Below, piece after piece: positions 46,147 through 63,038 of a DNA stretch of 64,000 nucleotides (the stretch's first letter is position 1; each line of letters starts with the position of its first letter). Source of the stretch: Anisakis pegreffii (taxonomy: Eukaryota > Nematoda > Chromadorea > Rhabditida > Anisakidae); the NCBI GenBank assembly GCA_035041965.1, contig JAPYMA010002823.1:43566-107565 (forward strand), given 5' to 3'. Both the position numbers and the translations under genes were made by a program. The notes under the pieces are model-generated. The model ran no database searches, was not told where the DNA came from, and was given only the letters and a program-made list of their open reading frames with translations.

Positions 46147-46889
46147 CTGATATTAAGAACTAGAGGAATATATAAGGCAACAAGATGTCAGTATATCGAG
46201 TTCATCTCAATCAAGTGAATGGCTCATTATTATAACATTACCCAGATCAAATTCAAGCTGACATACTCAAGCTTTAAATCAATGTCCTTGTAAAATACGA
46301 AATTTGTCATGTTTAGAAACCAGACACCACAAAATGAGATCAAATCTTGTCAACCCATTTAATGGCATTCATTCATAGAAACACGCACAAGATGACTTCG
46401 CAAAATTTCATAATATGGGATTTTCATGGATCAGTTTTATAACGGTGTTTCATATGATTGCTTAGTTTCAATAGTTTTCTGGTGTGAAGCAGGCTTGGCT
46501 TTACAATGTTTTTTGAAAACATCATGAGTAATTTGACCATTGGATGAGCGGTACGCAATGTTTTTCGAATGTTTCAAATTAACTACTTTTTTCGCTCATC
46601 GATAAAGTTACATGCACTGCGTTGGCAAACACTATGTAACAGGGCAAATAATTGTTTGACAACGCTGTAATAAGTGCACTTTCTTTGCTGTTGATTGTTA
46701 GTATTTCATACGACTGAGAACAGAAATTTTTTATGTTATTAAGTGATCAACTATAAATGAATTTCAAATCAACTGAAAGTGAAGCAACTGTTAACTTCAT
46801 GATACATTACTCATGCAGAACAGAGATAGTCAGCAATCATAAATATTCGACAAGATTTAAGTTCTGCACAAATAAAACATGAAAGAATG

Positions 46890-48054
46890 CTAATTAGAAG
46901 CTTTCTGCCAATCGTTAAAAAGTGCTAAAGGCTCATCAGCGCCTCTATCCACCAGTTCTTTACGTGCATCTTCAACCGCAACACTGCCATCTGACTTAAT
47001 GATGCGCAACGTTGGCATTCCAACCACATCATACTTTTGATACAACTGCCTGAAACTATGCACTTAGCAGCTAACTGCTGAAATTCTAAATAATGTTCGT
47101 TCATCAAATAATTTAGTTGTCCAAATGACGTCGACCGAGCCGGAACACGACCAAAATTTCTTCACATTATTAATTTAGATTTCATGATGCGTTATAAAAT
47201 TCATCAATGTCTTGATCATCACCATTAATATTAATACACTCATAATTACATTATACTACTATTGTTATTATTATTATGATTATTATTGCTATTATTATTA
47301 TTATTATTAATTATTATTACTTAAAACGATATTGTTGTCATTGCTGGAGCTAAAAAATCCTTGAATATTTCCATGACGCTTTATATAAAACAGAGCCGAA
47401 AACAATTTACAAAATATGACCGTTTATTGATGAAAAATATGTTGCTGTATGCAATCAGTTCCATTTTACGACATATCAAAATAAAGTAGCATTTGAATAA
47501 AATGAAACGAAAATCTTTTAATACGTATCACTAGGTGCTTTCATGACGACTAAATTTAACACTTTTCATGGCTCATGTGCTGTTTCTTGGAGCAAGAATT
47601 TTATAGCGAACCAGTGATAAGAACTTGATAATGATACAGCGAAAATAATCAGATAAATTTGTATGATACACAAATGTGTCATAAACCCACCGTAGATAAG
47701 CAAAACTTACTCGATGAGTGGATCACCGAATTCAATGTAACACCAGTTGCCTTGGTGTTCATCGAAATATTCGTCAAGATCCTCCTTCTCTTTATCTCTC
47801 GAAACAAACACAACTTCAAATGGTTTCTTCTCCTTTACAGTTATATTCTCATGAAATCTCTATAAGCAATTGTTCATTCAGTGGTGGATCGTCATCAACA
47901 ATCGACATAAGGAATGTCGCCCAGATATTGTGAACAGTATGCGTGAAAATTTTAGAACCTTCAATTTTGGTGTGAACGGGCGACAAGCTGGACACCATCC
48001 GGCTGAAAAATACAATCCGACCACTTTATCTTTCAAATGATTTTGTGCTGACAC
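46890..48054 (-). CDS. Nucleoredoxin / tryparedoxin-like thioredoxin (N-terminus missing)
   Basis: Three exons in phase: 48054-47959, 47859-47711, 47049-46890 (TAG); 134 aa. The first gives VVGLYFSAGWCPACRPFTPKL with the redox centre WCPAC; most relatives have WCPPC. The second reads FEVVFVSRDKEKEDLDEYF and ends in FGDPLIE. The third has the cis-proline region GMPTLRIIKSDG and ends in NDWQKASN. This matches the nucleoredoxin-like group, small cytosolic thioredoxin-fold proteins that reduce disulphides. About 15-20 residues at the start are missing and the exon carrying the start codon was not found upstream. The 99-bp first intron is short for this region. Confidence 0.8.
47261..47319. repeat. 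(ATT)n microsatellite
   Basis: Imperfect ATT/TTA trinucleotide repeat of about 60 bp, inside an intron of the nucleoredoxin-like gene. Confidence 0.85.
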
Positions 48055-48273
48055 CTTCAAAGAGAAATAATAACTAATACGAAAATACTCGGAAAAGACA
48101 GGATCTTTCTACATCTTTTGTGATGAAGAAACGATCGTATCGTACAGCCAAAATTATATGAAAGAATCCAAAAAATGTCCATTGTTGGTTCTTTAATTTC
48201 AGGGTTTATCACATATTTCTCATTTGGTTTTGGAATGAATTTGCGGGTAATTTTAAGGTAGTGAATAGTTCAG

Positions 48274-48706
48274 TTGTATGGCGCGGAGAATAAATATAGA
48301 GTTGGTGAATTCTTAGCGATTGGATGTACCAACGTTGAACGTAAATGGCATAATGGAGTAAGTGTACAAGCGCCTGAAGGATTCAAATCACAAAATAGTC
48401 GCAATACAATGGCAAAATCCAACAGATGCACTTGATCAATTGAATGCGCAAAAGCGATACGATTCTGTTGAAAATCCGAAACCAATAAACCGACTGAAAT
48501 CAATTTTTATGAAACGAACTTTCGATCCATCTTTTAGAACCAGCGTCGCACCAGAAAGAAATTCAGCCATCGAAGTGATCGCTCGCCTGAAATTATTGAA
48601 CTGCAATATTGAGAGCTCTATGGAAGCCTCAAACAGATTTCAGATGCTCTGCAGTGTTCTCGTGAAATTCATAAAGGAAACAACAATAAAACCTTTTTTT
48701 GTATAA
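48274..48706 (+). CDS. Coding-like plus-strand stretch with a frame break
   Basis: A TTCAG acceptor at 48273 starts a 28-codon open frame, LYGAENKYRVGEFL..., that ends at a strong GTAAGT donor (48358). Directly afterwards another frame is open for 114 codons (48362-48706), protein-like and basic (RLKSIFMKRTFDPSFRTS, AIEVIARLKLLNCNIESS). An AATAAA (48711) follows its stop at once. The two pieces abut but are one base out of phase, so this is either a pseudogene, an assembly indel, or two unrelated exons. An earlier possible exon, GFITYFSFGFGMNLR, ends at a GTAATT donor near 48246. No family recognised. Confidence 0.35.
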
Positions 48707-50104
48707 AATCAATAAATTCTACAAGAACAACGATTATCGATTGTGTCGTTACAACAATTGTGTCGTTATCGTAGTAAGCCAACAACAAACTGTACGCGAT
48801 CGAGAATGTAAAAGTCTATTGATGAACAAATGTGCAAGGATTATTTTAAAATTGTGTACAAAAATGATTAATGAGAAAATCGGCACTAGTGAAACGCTTT
48901 TGAATCAATTTCATTTGTTTGTAGTCACGCCCATGGTGGTTCAATCGCGAACGTAATTGGCAAATGGGTCTCGCAACTGATGACGGTTTTGCAGATTATA
49001 GATGATAGGTTCTTGCTCACGCGTACTTTTGCATCAAGTAGGGAGGGGACGGACCACTGATCATTACAGAACTCGAGTATGAAGTGTGCTAGACAGAGTT
49101 ATTCTAATGTGATGTGTGAGTAAATATGTTGAATGGTGTTGATGACATCTTGGAACTTTTGCACTGTAGTAAACCCCACCCCGCGGATAGCATCAACAAC
49201 TCTTAGGCTTATGTAAGGCTACTCCTTCCCTCTCATTCGGTGGACGTTCACGTAGACAACGAAATGAGTGTAATGGGGTCCACTTTTACATTGGTTTACT
49301 TTACACTTTAGACTTGACATCATTGGTAAATGATGACACCTTTGGTATACTTTATGCTTGGGGATCATATATATCGGTATGAGCAGCATTTTTTTAGAGG
49401 GAGACAATGGAAATTCAGCAAGAAGTGAGTAAAAAATAACGAAAAATAATGATATCGGATTACCTCACCTGAAAAAGAATTTATTGTCTGAATCCTACCT
49501 TCCCCACCCAACATTCGTAAGGTGGTAATCATGTAATTTTAGTATGATGTTTTGTCATTACTGACATTATTCTTTGCCATTATAGGATATAGTGTTGTGA
49601 AATGTTTACAACAGTCGAACCGCATGCTGTAAAGCTCTTCAGATCATGTATGCTAACATTATCTTCAATAAAACGTTCGCAGTGAATGTTAGGTGCAGCG
49701 AATTATGTAGTAGAGAAGTATTGATTAAGTATGGCACTGTTGCATTCACAATCATTTTATAAACATATGCAGTCTCGAAATGTTTGTTAGAATGGTATAT
49801 ATTTTCATCGATGTGTTGTATAGTTTCCCCACTGATGAGGCGTATGCTTTTTAAGCATCATAATAGACTAGTGCAGAATGTGAATGAATTTGTTGAAGAG
49901 TAAGATAAAACTCTGTTATAGTTTGTGCTGATTATTAAATAATAACTGATAGTTGTTCATGCATTAAAACTCTCGTAAAGAGGTACAGTGAATTAAAGTT
50001 ACGATCGACTTTACTGGTTGATAACTTGTCGTATTACAAAAACGTTATTTGAAGTTCGAAGCGTTTAATGCAAGTCAGCTGAAACATTGTGTTCCAGTGG
50101 AATT
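48707..50104. other. Upstream region of snx-1
   Basis: AT-rich with no supported exon. Short open frames on both strands show no splice sites or protein-like composition that I trust. Confidence 0.4.
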
Positions 50105-53018
50105 ATGATTTCTGGTGATGACGTACCCATCGAAAATGATGAAGGCAACAGCTTTTCGAAGGTTATTTTCAGTCAGTTGATAGAAGTTATCATTGGCTCC
50201 TTGTCTTATCACTGACGTTTATTCCACGCAAGTTTCCGAACTTCTGTTGACCCTAGCAACTATATTCATACTTGAGAAGTAACATCTAAATGAATATAGC
50301 TTAATCAAAAAATATTCTAATAATAAGCCTTAGTGCATCATATTTGATTGTGTAGTCAATTATTGTATTGCTTTATCAGCTGCATATAATTATTTATTGA
50401 ATATACATATTACGACTTTTAAGAATTCCGATAATCTAACACCCGTCGATTTACATCTCGATGATGAAGTAACTGAGTCGAGTGCTCCTGCAAAATTGGC
50501 ATTTTCGGTTACACCCGAAGAAGCTGAACCAACTCCCGTTCTCGGTGATCGGTCGAAAATTAATATTATAATTAATCAATATGAAAAAAAGGTGACGGTA
50601 TCAATGCGTATCTCGTCTACAGAATAGTCACCACTGTGAGTTAATTAAAATATCTTTGTGCATTTTTCGACTATATCATTATACTGAAACGTAACTATTT
50701 TGTGAATATTAGTGTGTTCAGAAATAGGTCAGCTGATCAGCAGACAAAGAACCAATAAATATTTTACGAGGGTCTGATTTTGAAATGTTTTGTTGTAATT
50801 GTTTATTTTACAGACTGAAAACGTATTGGGATACGCAAACAGAGAATACGAAGTTTGGCGACGTTTCAGTGATTTTCTTGGATTGCACGAGAAGTTAATG
50901 GAGAAACATTTCCAAAAAGGCATTCTCGTTCCAGCCGCCCCCGAAAAAAGTATCGCAGCTTTTACCAAAACGAAAATGAATTCAGGTCCAGATGAACAAA
51001 TCAATAAGTTGGTTCCACTGACTTAGAAATTTTACTTATCATTCAGTTCATTTCGACCAGCCTGATGACAAATTATACCATGGAAGCAGTTGTTTGGCAA
51101 ATATTGATAAAAACATACTGATACGTCAGTTTTTAATTGATTTGATCGGAAATCTTAAATTAGAAATTTTATTACTTGGGTCCAATAATAGATCTCCACT
51201 TATCATCAAGCCAGATTAGTCGTCAACGAAGTGATTCATTTTTTGAAGCAGTACTCGGATAGAACAAACAACACTGGATGATTAAGTCCATTGTGAAGTT
51301 ATCACTAATTGGTAATCCATTTGCTTAAGCATCGTTCATTTTAATGTCACTAAAATTGATCATTTCGTTTGTGGTTCATTCATCTCAGTGATTCTTTGCA
51401 TTTGATGGATTGGTTCTTCGTGTTGCAATTGAAGCATTCATTTAATCATGTAGGGAGTTTGCCGAGCGTCGTTCACGTGCACTGCAACGTTTTTGTATGC
51501 GTATTGCACGTCATCCAAGATTGGTTTCTGATTGCGACTTCCGTGACTTTTTAACATTAGCTGCACCGTTGCCGAGAGCAAATTCAACGGCTGCATTGAG
51601 TGGTGCAGGTGTGAAGCGTATGTTTAAAAGTGTCGGTGATGTTTTTTCAAAAATGGCATATCACATGGACGAAAACGACCGTTGGTTTGAATCTGCTCAA
51701 GCACAGGTTATTTTCTTAGAATCATCATCAGAAATTGTATTCCTTAAAAGTATAATCGAACGATTGATTCATCTGTGCTAATTGATTTTATTTGCTTGAT
51801 AGTTTTGGTGAGTAAGTGCTTTCGAATGTTGTCAAAAAAAATGAAATTGAAAAAGCCAAAAGAAAATTGCAGATGGATGATATGGAGCAAATGCTGAATA
51901 AGCTTTTACGAGCCGTTGAAACGATCGCATCGCATCGGCGTGATCTGTGCGTAACAAATGAGTCGTTCTCGAAGGCATTATCGATGCTAGCATCATGCGA
52001 AGAGAACACAGCATTAGCTCGTGCTTTGTCACATCTTACAGATGCAGAAGAGAATGTTGCACAGCAACATAGTGTACAAGCTGAACGTGATACGGCACTA
52101 CTCGCTGAACTTATCAACGAACAATTACAAATCATTCTGACGCTTAAGGTAGTTGCAATGTTGCTTGTGCAAAAATATGCACGCGTTCTGTCGAAATCCA
52201 GATACATACTTCTCCTCTTGGATTGATCTTCGCATTACTAAGATCACATTTTAAATTCATCTTATTGATGCACTTTTTCAACGTTCATGCTTTTGCAGGA
52301 ACTTTTCTTTGAACGGGTCAAGGTGTGGCAGAATTGGCAAGTAGCACAACAAAATTTGAGTAAGAAAAAAGAACAAAAAGCACGTTATGAGTTGGCTGGA
52401 AGAATGGATAAAGCAAATCAAGCGAAAGATGATGTTACAAATGTAATAATTATTCTTTTCTTTTCAGTTCGTTGAATCCAGCCAATTATTTTAAAATGTG
52501 ACGAGCTGTTGTATCAGTTTTTTTTCAAAATTGCAGTGGTATTCGATTTGTATGCTGATTTCAGACGGCGAATGGAAATTTTTCTCAGCATTCAAATCTT
52601 GAATGATTTAAGCGAGATTATCTTTGGCTTCGAATAAAATTCTTTGAAGTGCATATACCTCGTTTATGTACGTTGTCATCGACTTCTGATGTTGCGTCCT
52701 TGTCAAATTTTAGCTCTATGTCTGTAGTTGAATGGATTGTGGCAGTGTGTAAACTTGAAAGATTCTCTCAAACATGAATTGAAGAAATCTCTTACTTTGT
52801 GTTTACAGGCCGAACGACAAGTGGATGAAGTGGAACGTGAATTTGCGGAAATGAGTAAGGTGATTCGCGGTGAGTATGAGAGGTATCTCGGTGAACGCAA
52901 AATCGATATGCACAATATGTTTGTTCAGTACATTGAGGCATTACTTGATACACAAAACAAAATTTTACAACACTGGGAAAGATTTGCACCTGAGACACGC
53001 GCTATTGTGATCGCATGA
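50105..53018 (+). CDS. snx-1: Sorting nexin 1/2 type retromer subunit (PX and BAR domains)
   Basis: Seven exons: 50105-50161, 50424-50635, 50814-51007, 51454-51706, 51873-52148, 52299-52442, 52811-53018 by position, with the last exon's first codon at 52809; 448 aa once the break below is allowed for. The N-terminus is acidic. The PX domain shows GDGINAYLVYRIVTT and YEVWRRFSDFLGLHEKL, whose RRF arginines bind phosphatidylinositol 3-phosphate. The BAR domain runs from WFESAQAQ through HRRDL and ARALSHL to the end. The protein bends endosomal membrane into tubules and sorts cargo back to the Golgi with retromer. Exon 2 is 212 bp where phase needs 213: after QYE the run of seven A (50584-50590) puts KK out of frame with GDG by one base. 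All other junctions agree. Note that the exon 3 donor is GTTGGT. Confidence 0.94.
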
Positions 53019-55288
53019 AAGAAGAACACATTTATTTATACGCTTTATTTATTCCACGTTATCTGTGATCATTGTTATGTTCGATAATCAGTTATTCATT
53101 TTACGTCTTTTTTGAACACTACACAAAGTGCAATGAATACACTCATCAGATTAAATTGTTCACAATTGACTATATAGATTCGCTGAAAAAACAGTACACC
53201 GAATTGACAATCTCACCAGAACCCATCCCCAACTGGATGTAACATTCAATTTTGAATCAAACCTTCGAGTTTTCAATTCCTAATCACTTCCGTTTGTCTT
53301 CGTAATATATTATCTCTGAGAATCCTTCTGATCTTCCCATGTTGGTAAAATAATTCAAGCTGAGAGAATGTTATTGAATGAAGCACAAATGTTACAAGAT
53401 AATTTGTGAACTGTTTCATTTACATCCCACAGGTTTAGAACAGTGTAACGGGAATATACAAGAATTTATCAATTCTTGCAACAGAACCATGTGCATCTTG
53501 CAAGGCGATGCACATATAATGAGAACCCATTCGAAACATCATAGATGTACTGCATCAAAACATACGTTGCATGATAATCAGCCATGATCGATATGCGCAT
53601 GAAACAGCTACATAATTTTTGGCAGTAAGATTACGCGAGGGGTTTGCAATCACGGCGCACTCACGACGTTAATCAATTGCAATGAACATGGTCTTCTGGT
53701 TTAACCGGTTCATCACTGCTGCGTCAAATCTTCTAAACGAATCCATCCAAGACCCAACTTCAGCCACTGATATTTCTTTACAACACTGCACACATTCATA
53801 TATTTTGCGCTGAACATTCATTCGCTTTGCCAAATAATCATCAAAATCACAAACTTATCAGATGAGAAAGATCACAATTGTATGCGTCATCCAACCGTAA
53901 TGATGACACGCTTCATTCACGACTAACATTTCTTAATGGAACGCATATTACAGTATGCGTACACAGCAAAAATTTACAATGATCATATTCAAGTCTGCTG
54001 GATCGAACGTGATTCAGCTGAGTTGATCGACCATTTGCACATTCCGTTAGCAGACAACTTCTTTGGTTTGGGTGAAATAATATTTAGGTAAGACAATTAT
54101 TATTAAATGGAATGAGCGCAGAATATATCACAGAATGATGATTCATTTCATGTTAAATACGTTATTGTTTTCCGTTAATTTAACATTATACAAACACATA
54201 TATAAATATATACTGCTGATACCATCATTTAGATATATAGGACAACCAACAAAATATAAAATAACACCAGCCGCGCGCCACAACGAAACATAAATTAACA
54301 ACAAAATTCGATAATACACCACAACTTTTAATTGGCGCAACAAAAATGAAAAAAAAATGACTGAGGATCATAAAAGGGACTCTGAAAAATCCAGTCAACA
54401 AACGAGAACTATCTTGAATATCGTCAAACAAGTTCGTTTCGCTACAGAATTCCAACTACGATACTCAACAAGACGATTGTTGGTCAATATCAGTTATCAT
54501 TTGTTGACAATACAAACAAGTTATGCTACTGTTGAACAAAAATAACTTTTAACCGATCACCTATAGCTCGAATCAGAATCTATAGATTTTAGAGATGAAC
54601 GAAGCAACAACTCCGACACTTTTACAGTCATCCACTTGATACGGAAATGTTTCCTTCCTTCTCTGGTGTGGTCAAAAATTTACAAGTGATTGGATTATAA
54701 AAGGCAATGGATGTAAATAAACGCGCATACTGCTAGACAGATGGGAATGAGATGAGTTGGATGGAGTGAGGTAAATAATAATTTGAAATATCACACAAAT
54801 ATATCCAAACATCTTTCATTTCCCTATTGAGCTCATTAATGCATACTTCATGAATAAATCTCCTCAACATTTCTCAAAGATCATGATCAGCTATTTTTCT
54901 CATTCAAAGCTGTCCAGCAGTCATGCCTGCGTATTCAGTTTCGCCACCTCATTCTCGACTTCGTTGTGTGATTCTATCTTGTCACTTTGCACAATTTTTA
55001 TCCCAGTTGTTACAGTTCATCAAAGCCATCCTCCATGCCCGCTTTATCACCCTCTGTTTTGCATGTTTAAAAAAATTCCCAACAACTGTCCCCCCTCAGA
55101 CATTCATTTGCTTTCTGTTCCCACAGTATCACCCTTCGACGTTATTCCCTTCATCCTTTTCCTTATCACATTTTCGGTCCTTTTACATTGATCAACTTAT
55201 TTGACAACTGAGAACAGATTATAAACGTACGGCTCACGGTAAGGCTAAGATTAGAAGCGAGGTGAATTTAACAGAGCATAATCGAGTG
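53019..55288. other. Convergent gap between snx-1 and the mannosidase gene
   Basis: Holds both 3' untranslated regions. A pyrimidine-rich stretch at about 54880-55190 stays open on the plus strand for 113 codons because of its composition; it is not believed to be a gene. Confidence 0.4.
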
Positions 55289-59387
<4,099 letters not shown>

Positions 59388-60504
59388 ACCCCATTGATCG
59401 TGTAAGTATTTATTAAATGGCTTGCTTCACCACTGCTTGGCCAACCTGAAGCATGTCCAACCAACTACTACAAATTGGATCGATATTGAAATTAAATTAT
59501 TTGACCTAACTTCAAGCACTGATTCAAAATTCAGTAGTTGAACAACGTGTAGGAAGTATCAAACAGGCGGCAAATTCAATGCAGCTAACAATTGGGTTGG
59601 ATTAGTTATCAGAAATATTCAAAATAATGGCCAAAGAAATAGCGAACCGATGCAGAAAGAAAGAACACGCAACTTGAGTGATGTCGTCTTTACAAGTACG
59701 AAAAAATGCGAATATCTGATGTTGATACAGCTAAATCTGTAAAGCGTGACGACTTGAAATACAGCAATGGTAAAATGTTGACTGCAAACAAATATGCCGA
59801 GTAAAATGAAACAAGGAAACCCGATATTGTCATTTGGTGGTTCGGGTGTGCAAAATCAAAACGTTCATACGCATTCGAATTTAGCAATTCTATGCGCACA
59901 ACATGTTCTGGTAGTAGTAATTAAGCTGATTAATTACACTTTAATATCGGTGGAGCTTGATAGTAGTACTTCAATGACGGATTCTAAGTGCACATTATGT
60001 TATTGAAATAATTTAACGAGGTCACATAATTAATTGCATCAAAAGAAAATATAAAAAAATTATGAGTTTATATCGACATCTCCTAATGAATTACGAATGC
60101 ATGCAAATAAAGTGCCTTTTTAACTTTACCATATAAAAACACCCGCAAAAGATCTCATTTTGAATGGAATAAAACTTGAATGCCAAAAGCAGAAAGTAGT
60201 ATCATCATTGACAGGAGGAACAATTGGGGTTGGCAACAGAAGCCAAATTGCACTTTTGAAGCGACGCGGTCAAGTAGAGCACAGAGAAAAAGAGATCCAA
60301 TAGGGCGAATTAACTCATCGATGAGGCACAGGAATTTGACGTATTTCAAGGCTACACCTGACCTGAATGTGTACATGAGGTGTCATTGGGAAGAGAAATG
60401 AATTTTCCACGTTCAGACAAAGACTGGCTACAAGAATCGGCTCATTTATGGAGCAGTAAAAGTTTAACCAGGGAAGTTTCAATCAAATAAAAGTGATGTG
60501 ATCA
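59388..60504. other. Upstream of the mannosidase gene
   Basis: The minus-strand promoter of the mannosidase gene should lie here. A less AT-rich patch at 60180-60401 stays open for 73 codons on the plus strand and might be a leader or exon for the tandem array that follows, but no splice sites support it. Confidence 0.3.
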
Positions 60505-60949
60505 ATTGAAGTGGAAAAAGTGTCGGAACAGAGATTTGATCGGTCAATGCCAAGTAGTCCATTGAAAAGAGAATTGAATTCTCTACAAGCACAGAAGGTA
60601 TCAGGAAAATTCATCATTCAGTTTTCGAAATTGTAACTTAAAAAGAACCTTCATGAGGAGAAATAATGCCTTTGCAAGCGATTGAAATGGAAAAAGTGCT
60701 GGAACAGAAATTTGATCGGTCAATGCCAAGTAATTCATTGGAAAGAGAATTGAATTCTCTACAAGCACAGAAGGTTTCAGGAAAATTCATTGTTTAGTTT
60801 TCGAGATTGTAACTTAAAATGAACCCTCAGTAGCAAAAATAATGCCTTTGCAAGCAATTGAAATGGAAAAAGTGCTGGAACAGAAATTTGATCGGTCAAT
60901 GCCAAGTAGTCCATTGGAAAGAGAATTGAATTCTCTACAAGCACAGAAG
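60505..60949 (+). repeat. Tandem array of a 176-bp exon-like unit, about 2.5 copies
   Basis: The anchor ATTGAA... starts at 60505, 60681 and 60857, giving an exact 176-bp period. Each copy keeps an open frame ending ...LNSLQAQK and then a splice donor (GTATCA, GTTTCA, GTAATC). Copies 2 and 3 share an ATG 15 bases upstream of the anchor; copy 1 lacks it and has a TGA there. Very similar copies imply a recent duplication. Confidence 0.9.
60842..60949 (+). CDS. Candidate first exon, third copy of the array
   Basis: A 36-codon frame from ATG to a GTAATC donor, phase 0: MPLQAIEMEKVLEQKFDRSM then PSSPLERELNSLQAQK. It is charged and helix-prone, with no recognised family. The same exon is repeated upstream at 60666-60773. 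If it is a first exon, the rest of the gene lies to the right, where I could not find a joining exon. It may alternatively be an internal exon using the TTGCAAG acceptor inside the unit. Confidence 0.4.
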
Positions 60950-61198
60950 GTAATCGCAGATCTCTCGATTAGTATAATTTAATCTTTCTTTATTTCTTTC
61001 TTTCAATTGAATCAAATTGTAATTACTTCGACTTACATTCATTATGAAGTATCATTATGTTCCATTACCTTTTGTTTTATTTTTTAGTGATATTTGCTTT
61101 TGTTTACAGATTTTTCATAATACTATCATGTTTTCATGCAATGCTCATTGGTATTTTTTATTGTTGTGGGTTTAAATCGTGTATATTTAATTTGAATA

Positions 61199-61493
61199 TA
61201 TCATTGTTACTTACACATCGAGCGGTTGTTTTGTTGATCGCGGTTAGCGATCGGCGGAATGCTTATTTTGTAGACTTATGAATATTTATTGGATTGATAT
61301 TTGGCTACGTTTAATTGTGCAAAGTATTCACGGCAACTAATTAAATACTCAGTTGTACTCACTTGGCCTGCTCGCCTAGCCAGCGGGGTGGCTACAATCA
61401 AGGCTAAAACAGTGCGAACGGAAACGCGAGCATTGTGGCCAGCAACGTTATAAACGTTTGATAGCCTGGCCAATCCAGGTAATCCAGGTAATA
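61199..61493 (-). repeat. Dispersed repeat, copy B, inverted relative to copy A
   Basis: Reverse-complement match to 15681-15966 over almost 300 bp, with scattered substitutions and small indels. In this copy the minus strand stays open for 65 codons (61473-61276) and includes TPLARRAGQ, also present in copy A; copy A is stopped soon after. ATTACCTGG is doubled at one end in this copy. Confidence 0.7.
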
Positions 61494-62416
61494 TTTAATT
61501 TGAAATAATTCGTGATGGTTATTATGCATTTGAAAAAATGTTACAATATATTATGAAAGTAATGTTGTAGACAGTAATGATGTAAATGAGTATTATGAAA
61601 GATTTTTAATAAATAAAAATGAATAGTAATAACTTGTGTGGTGTTACATGGAAATAAAATATCAAAATTATCGAAAAAAGAGCAAAAAACTTCTCCGCTA
61701 AAAATCTCACAAAAATCCTTACCTAATAACCCTTTACTACCTCAAAATCCGCAATTTCGACATATCATATCTCAGCTTAGGATAAACATTTTGAAACGCT
61801 CAGAACAGTTTTAAAATGGCTTTGGCTGTCTGAACAACAATATCACAAGGAGAACTCCGATCCACCAACAGAAACTTAAAAACCGCGAAAATCGTCATTT
61901 CAGAATTTTCGGCCAATGGATATATTTTTTAGAGTATCACAAATTTGGCACTGCACGCAGTGAAATATGAATAAACTCACTAGTTGTTGCCATTCTTGTG
62001 TTCTGATCGCAAAATGTGCCACTACCCAATTTCTAAGCACCATCATAGCGAATTCTTCCGTCCAATTTCTCAGAAAAAACCAAAAAAACGAAATAATTAC
62101 AACATTGTGTTCCACTGTTCTTTTGGAGGGTTTTTCTGATCTCATTTATCTCACGCAGCCGTAATTCTATACTTTTTTTTGTACACTCGTCAAGCTGAAC
62201 CGATTGGTACCTATCTTATCGCAAAAAATCATCTCATTAAGAACTTCACAAAACCCTGACCATACATATCTATTACGATTTCAAAATGCGCATTGTCGAG
62301 AAACTATGTGTTTCTACTGGCTGCTGGGTGGAGTGACCTGAGATTCCAAAAGCTTCTACTAGCGAATTGAATGAAATGACGTTCAGCTTGAGCATTACAG
62401 TTGGAAACAGGAGCAT

Positions 62417-62500
62417 GCATGTACATTTACCATTACAGTTGCAATGTACATTACCGTTACATTTACCATGTACTTGGGCACTTACCATTGCAGTTACCAC
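62417..62500. repeat. Short minisatellite
   Basis: Degenerate repeats of CATTACAGTTGCAATGTA and CATTACCGTTACATTTACC type, about 4-5 units of 15-20 bp. Confidence 0.5.
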
Positions 62501-62861
62501 CGTCCTTGCGTGGTTATTCACGAATATCCTCACTCAGATAGTAGGAAAGAAGACCATGCACGAACATTCAGAAGCGCTGACTGAATACTATTGAAGATTT
62601 CGATACGAAGCATGACTCACGGCTGCCGGAGGGAAATGTAGAGGGTTTTTCCGAAGTTGTATGCTCTCCACAGAAGAAAAAATTGAACATAAGTCACAGA
62701 CAGCAACCTTTTCTGTGCATATTACTAAATCTCAAACAGTGACGCTCATTATAACCTACTGACCTCATCGTAGGATTTACGCTAACATTCATTACACACC
62801 ATACCACGAATGCCCTACTTGCTTTGCAATTCCTATCCTACGCTAAATGATTGAATGTCTT

Positions 62862-63038
62862 TCATAAACTCCGTCTCCTTCCGAAAGGATCTATCACCTT
62901 ATTCGAGAATTCTTGTTCTTTTGTCATATCATCATGCTCTTCGAAAGAAGCTAATTCATTGCTCGACAACTGTCTCACTATGCTTATGTTATGTGTGCGA
63001 TCTTCCCATGAGATGTTCCTCAATTCATGATTACTCAT
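62862..63038 (-). CDS. Possible small gene or exon, unknown function
   Basis: ATG at 63038 to a TGA at 62862, 58 aa, starting MSNHELRNISWEDRTHN and ending GRRRSL. The composition is protein-like, with acidic then basic stretches (ASFEEHDDMTKEQEF). A GTGATA donor after FSNK would also allow it to be an exon. No family recognised, and no flanking exons found. Confidence 0.3.
   Translation of the reverse strand: MSNHELRNISWEDRTHNISIVRQLSSNELASFEEHDDMTKEQEFSNKVIDPFGRRRSL

Noticed and set aside
51816..51872. Longer 5' end of snx-1 exon 5
   Set aside because: The open frame extends upstream but no acceptor there fits phase 0; the TTGCAG at 51872 does, and gives the normal spacing in the BAR domain.
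54850..55204. Plus-strand frames of 93-113 codons
   Set aside because: A pyrimidine-rich stretch opens two overlapping frames at once; the products are Ser/Phe/Pro/Leu-rich with no domain or splice signal.
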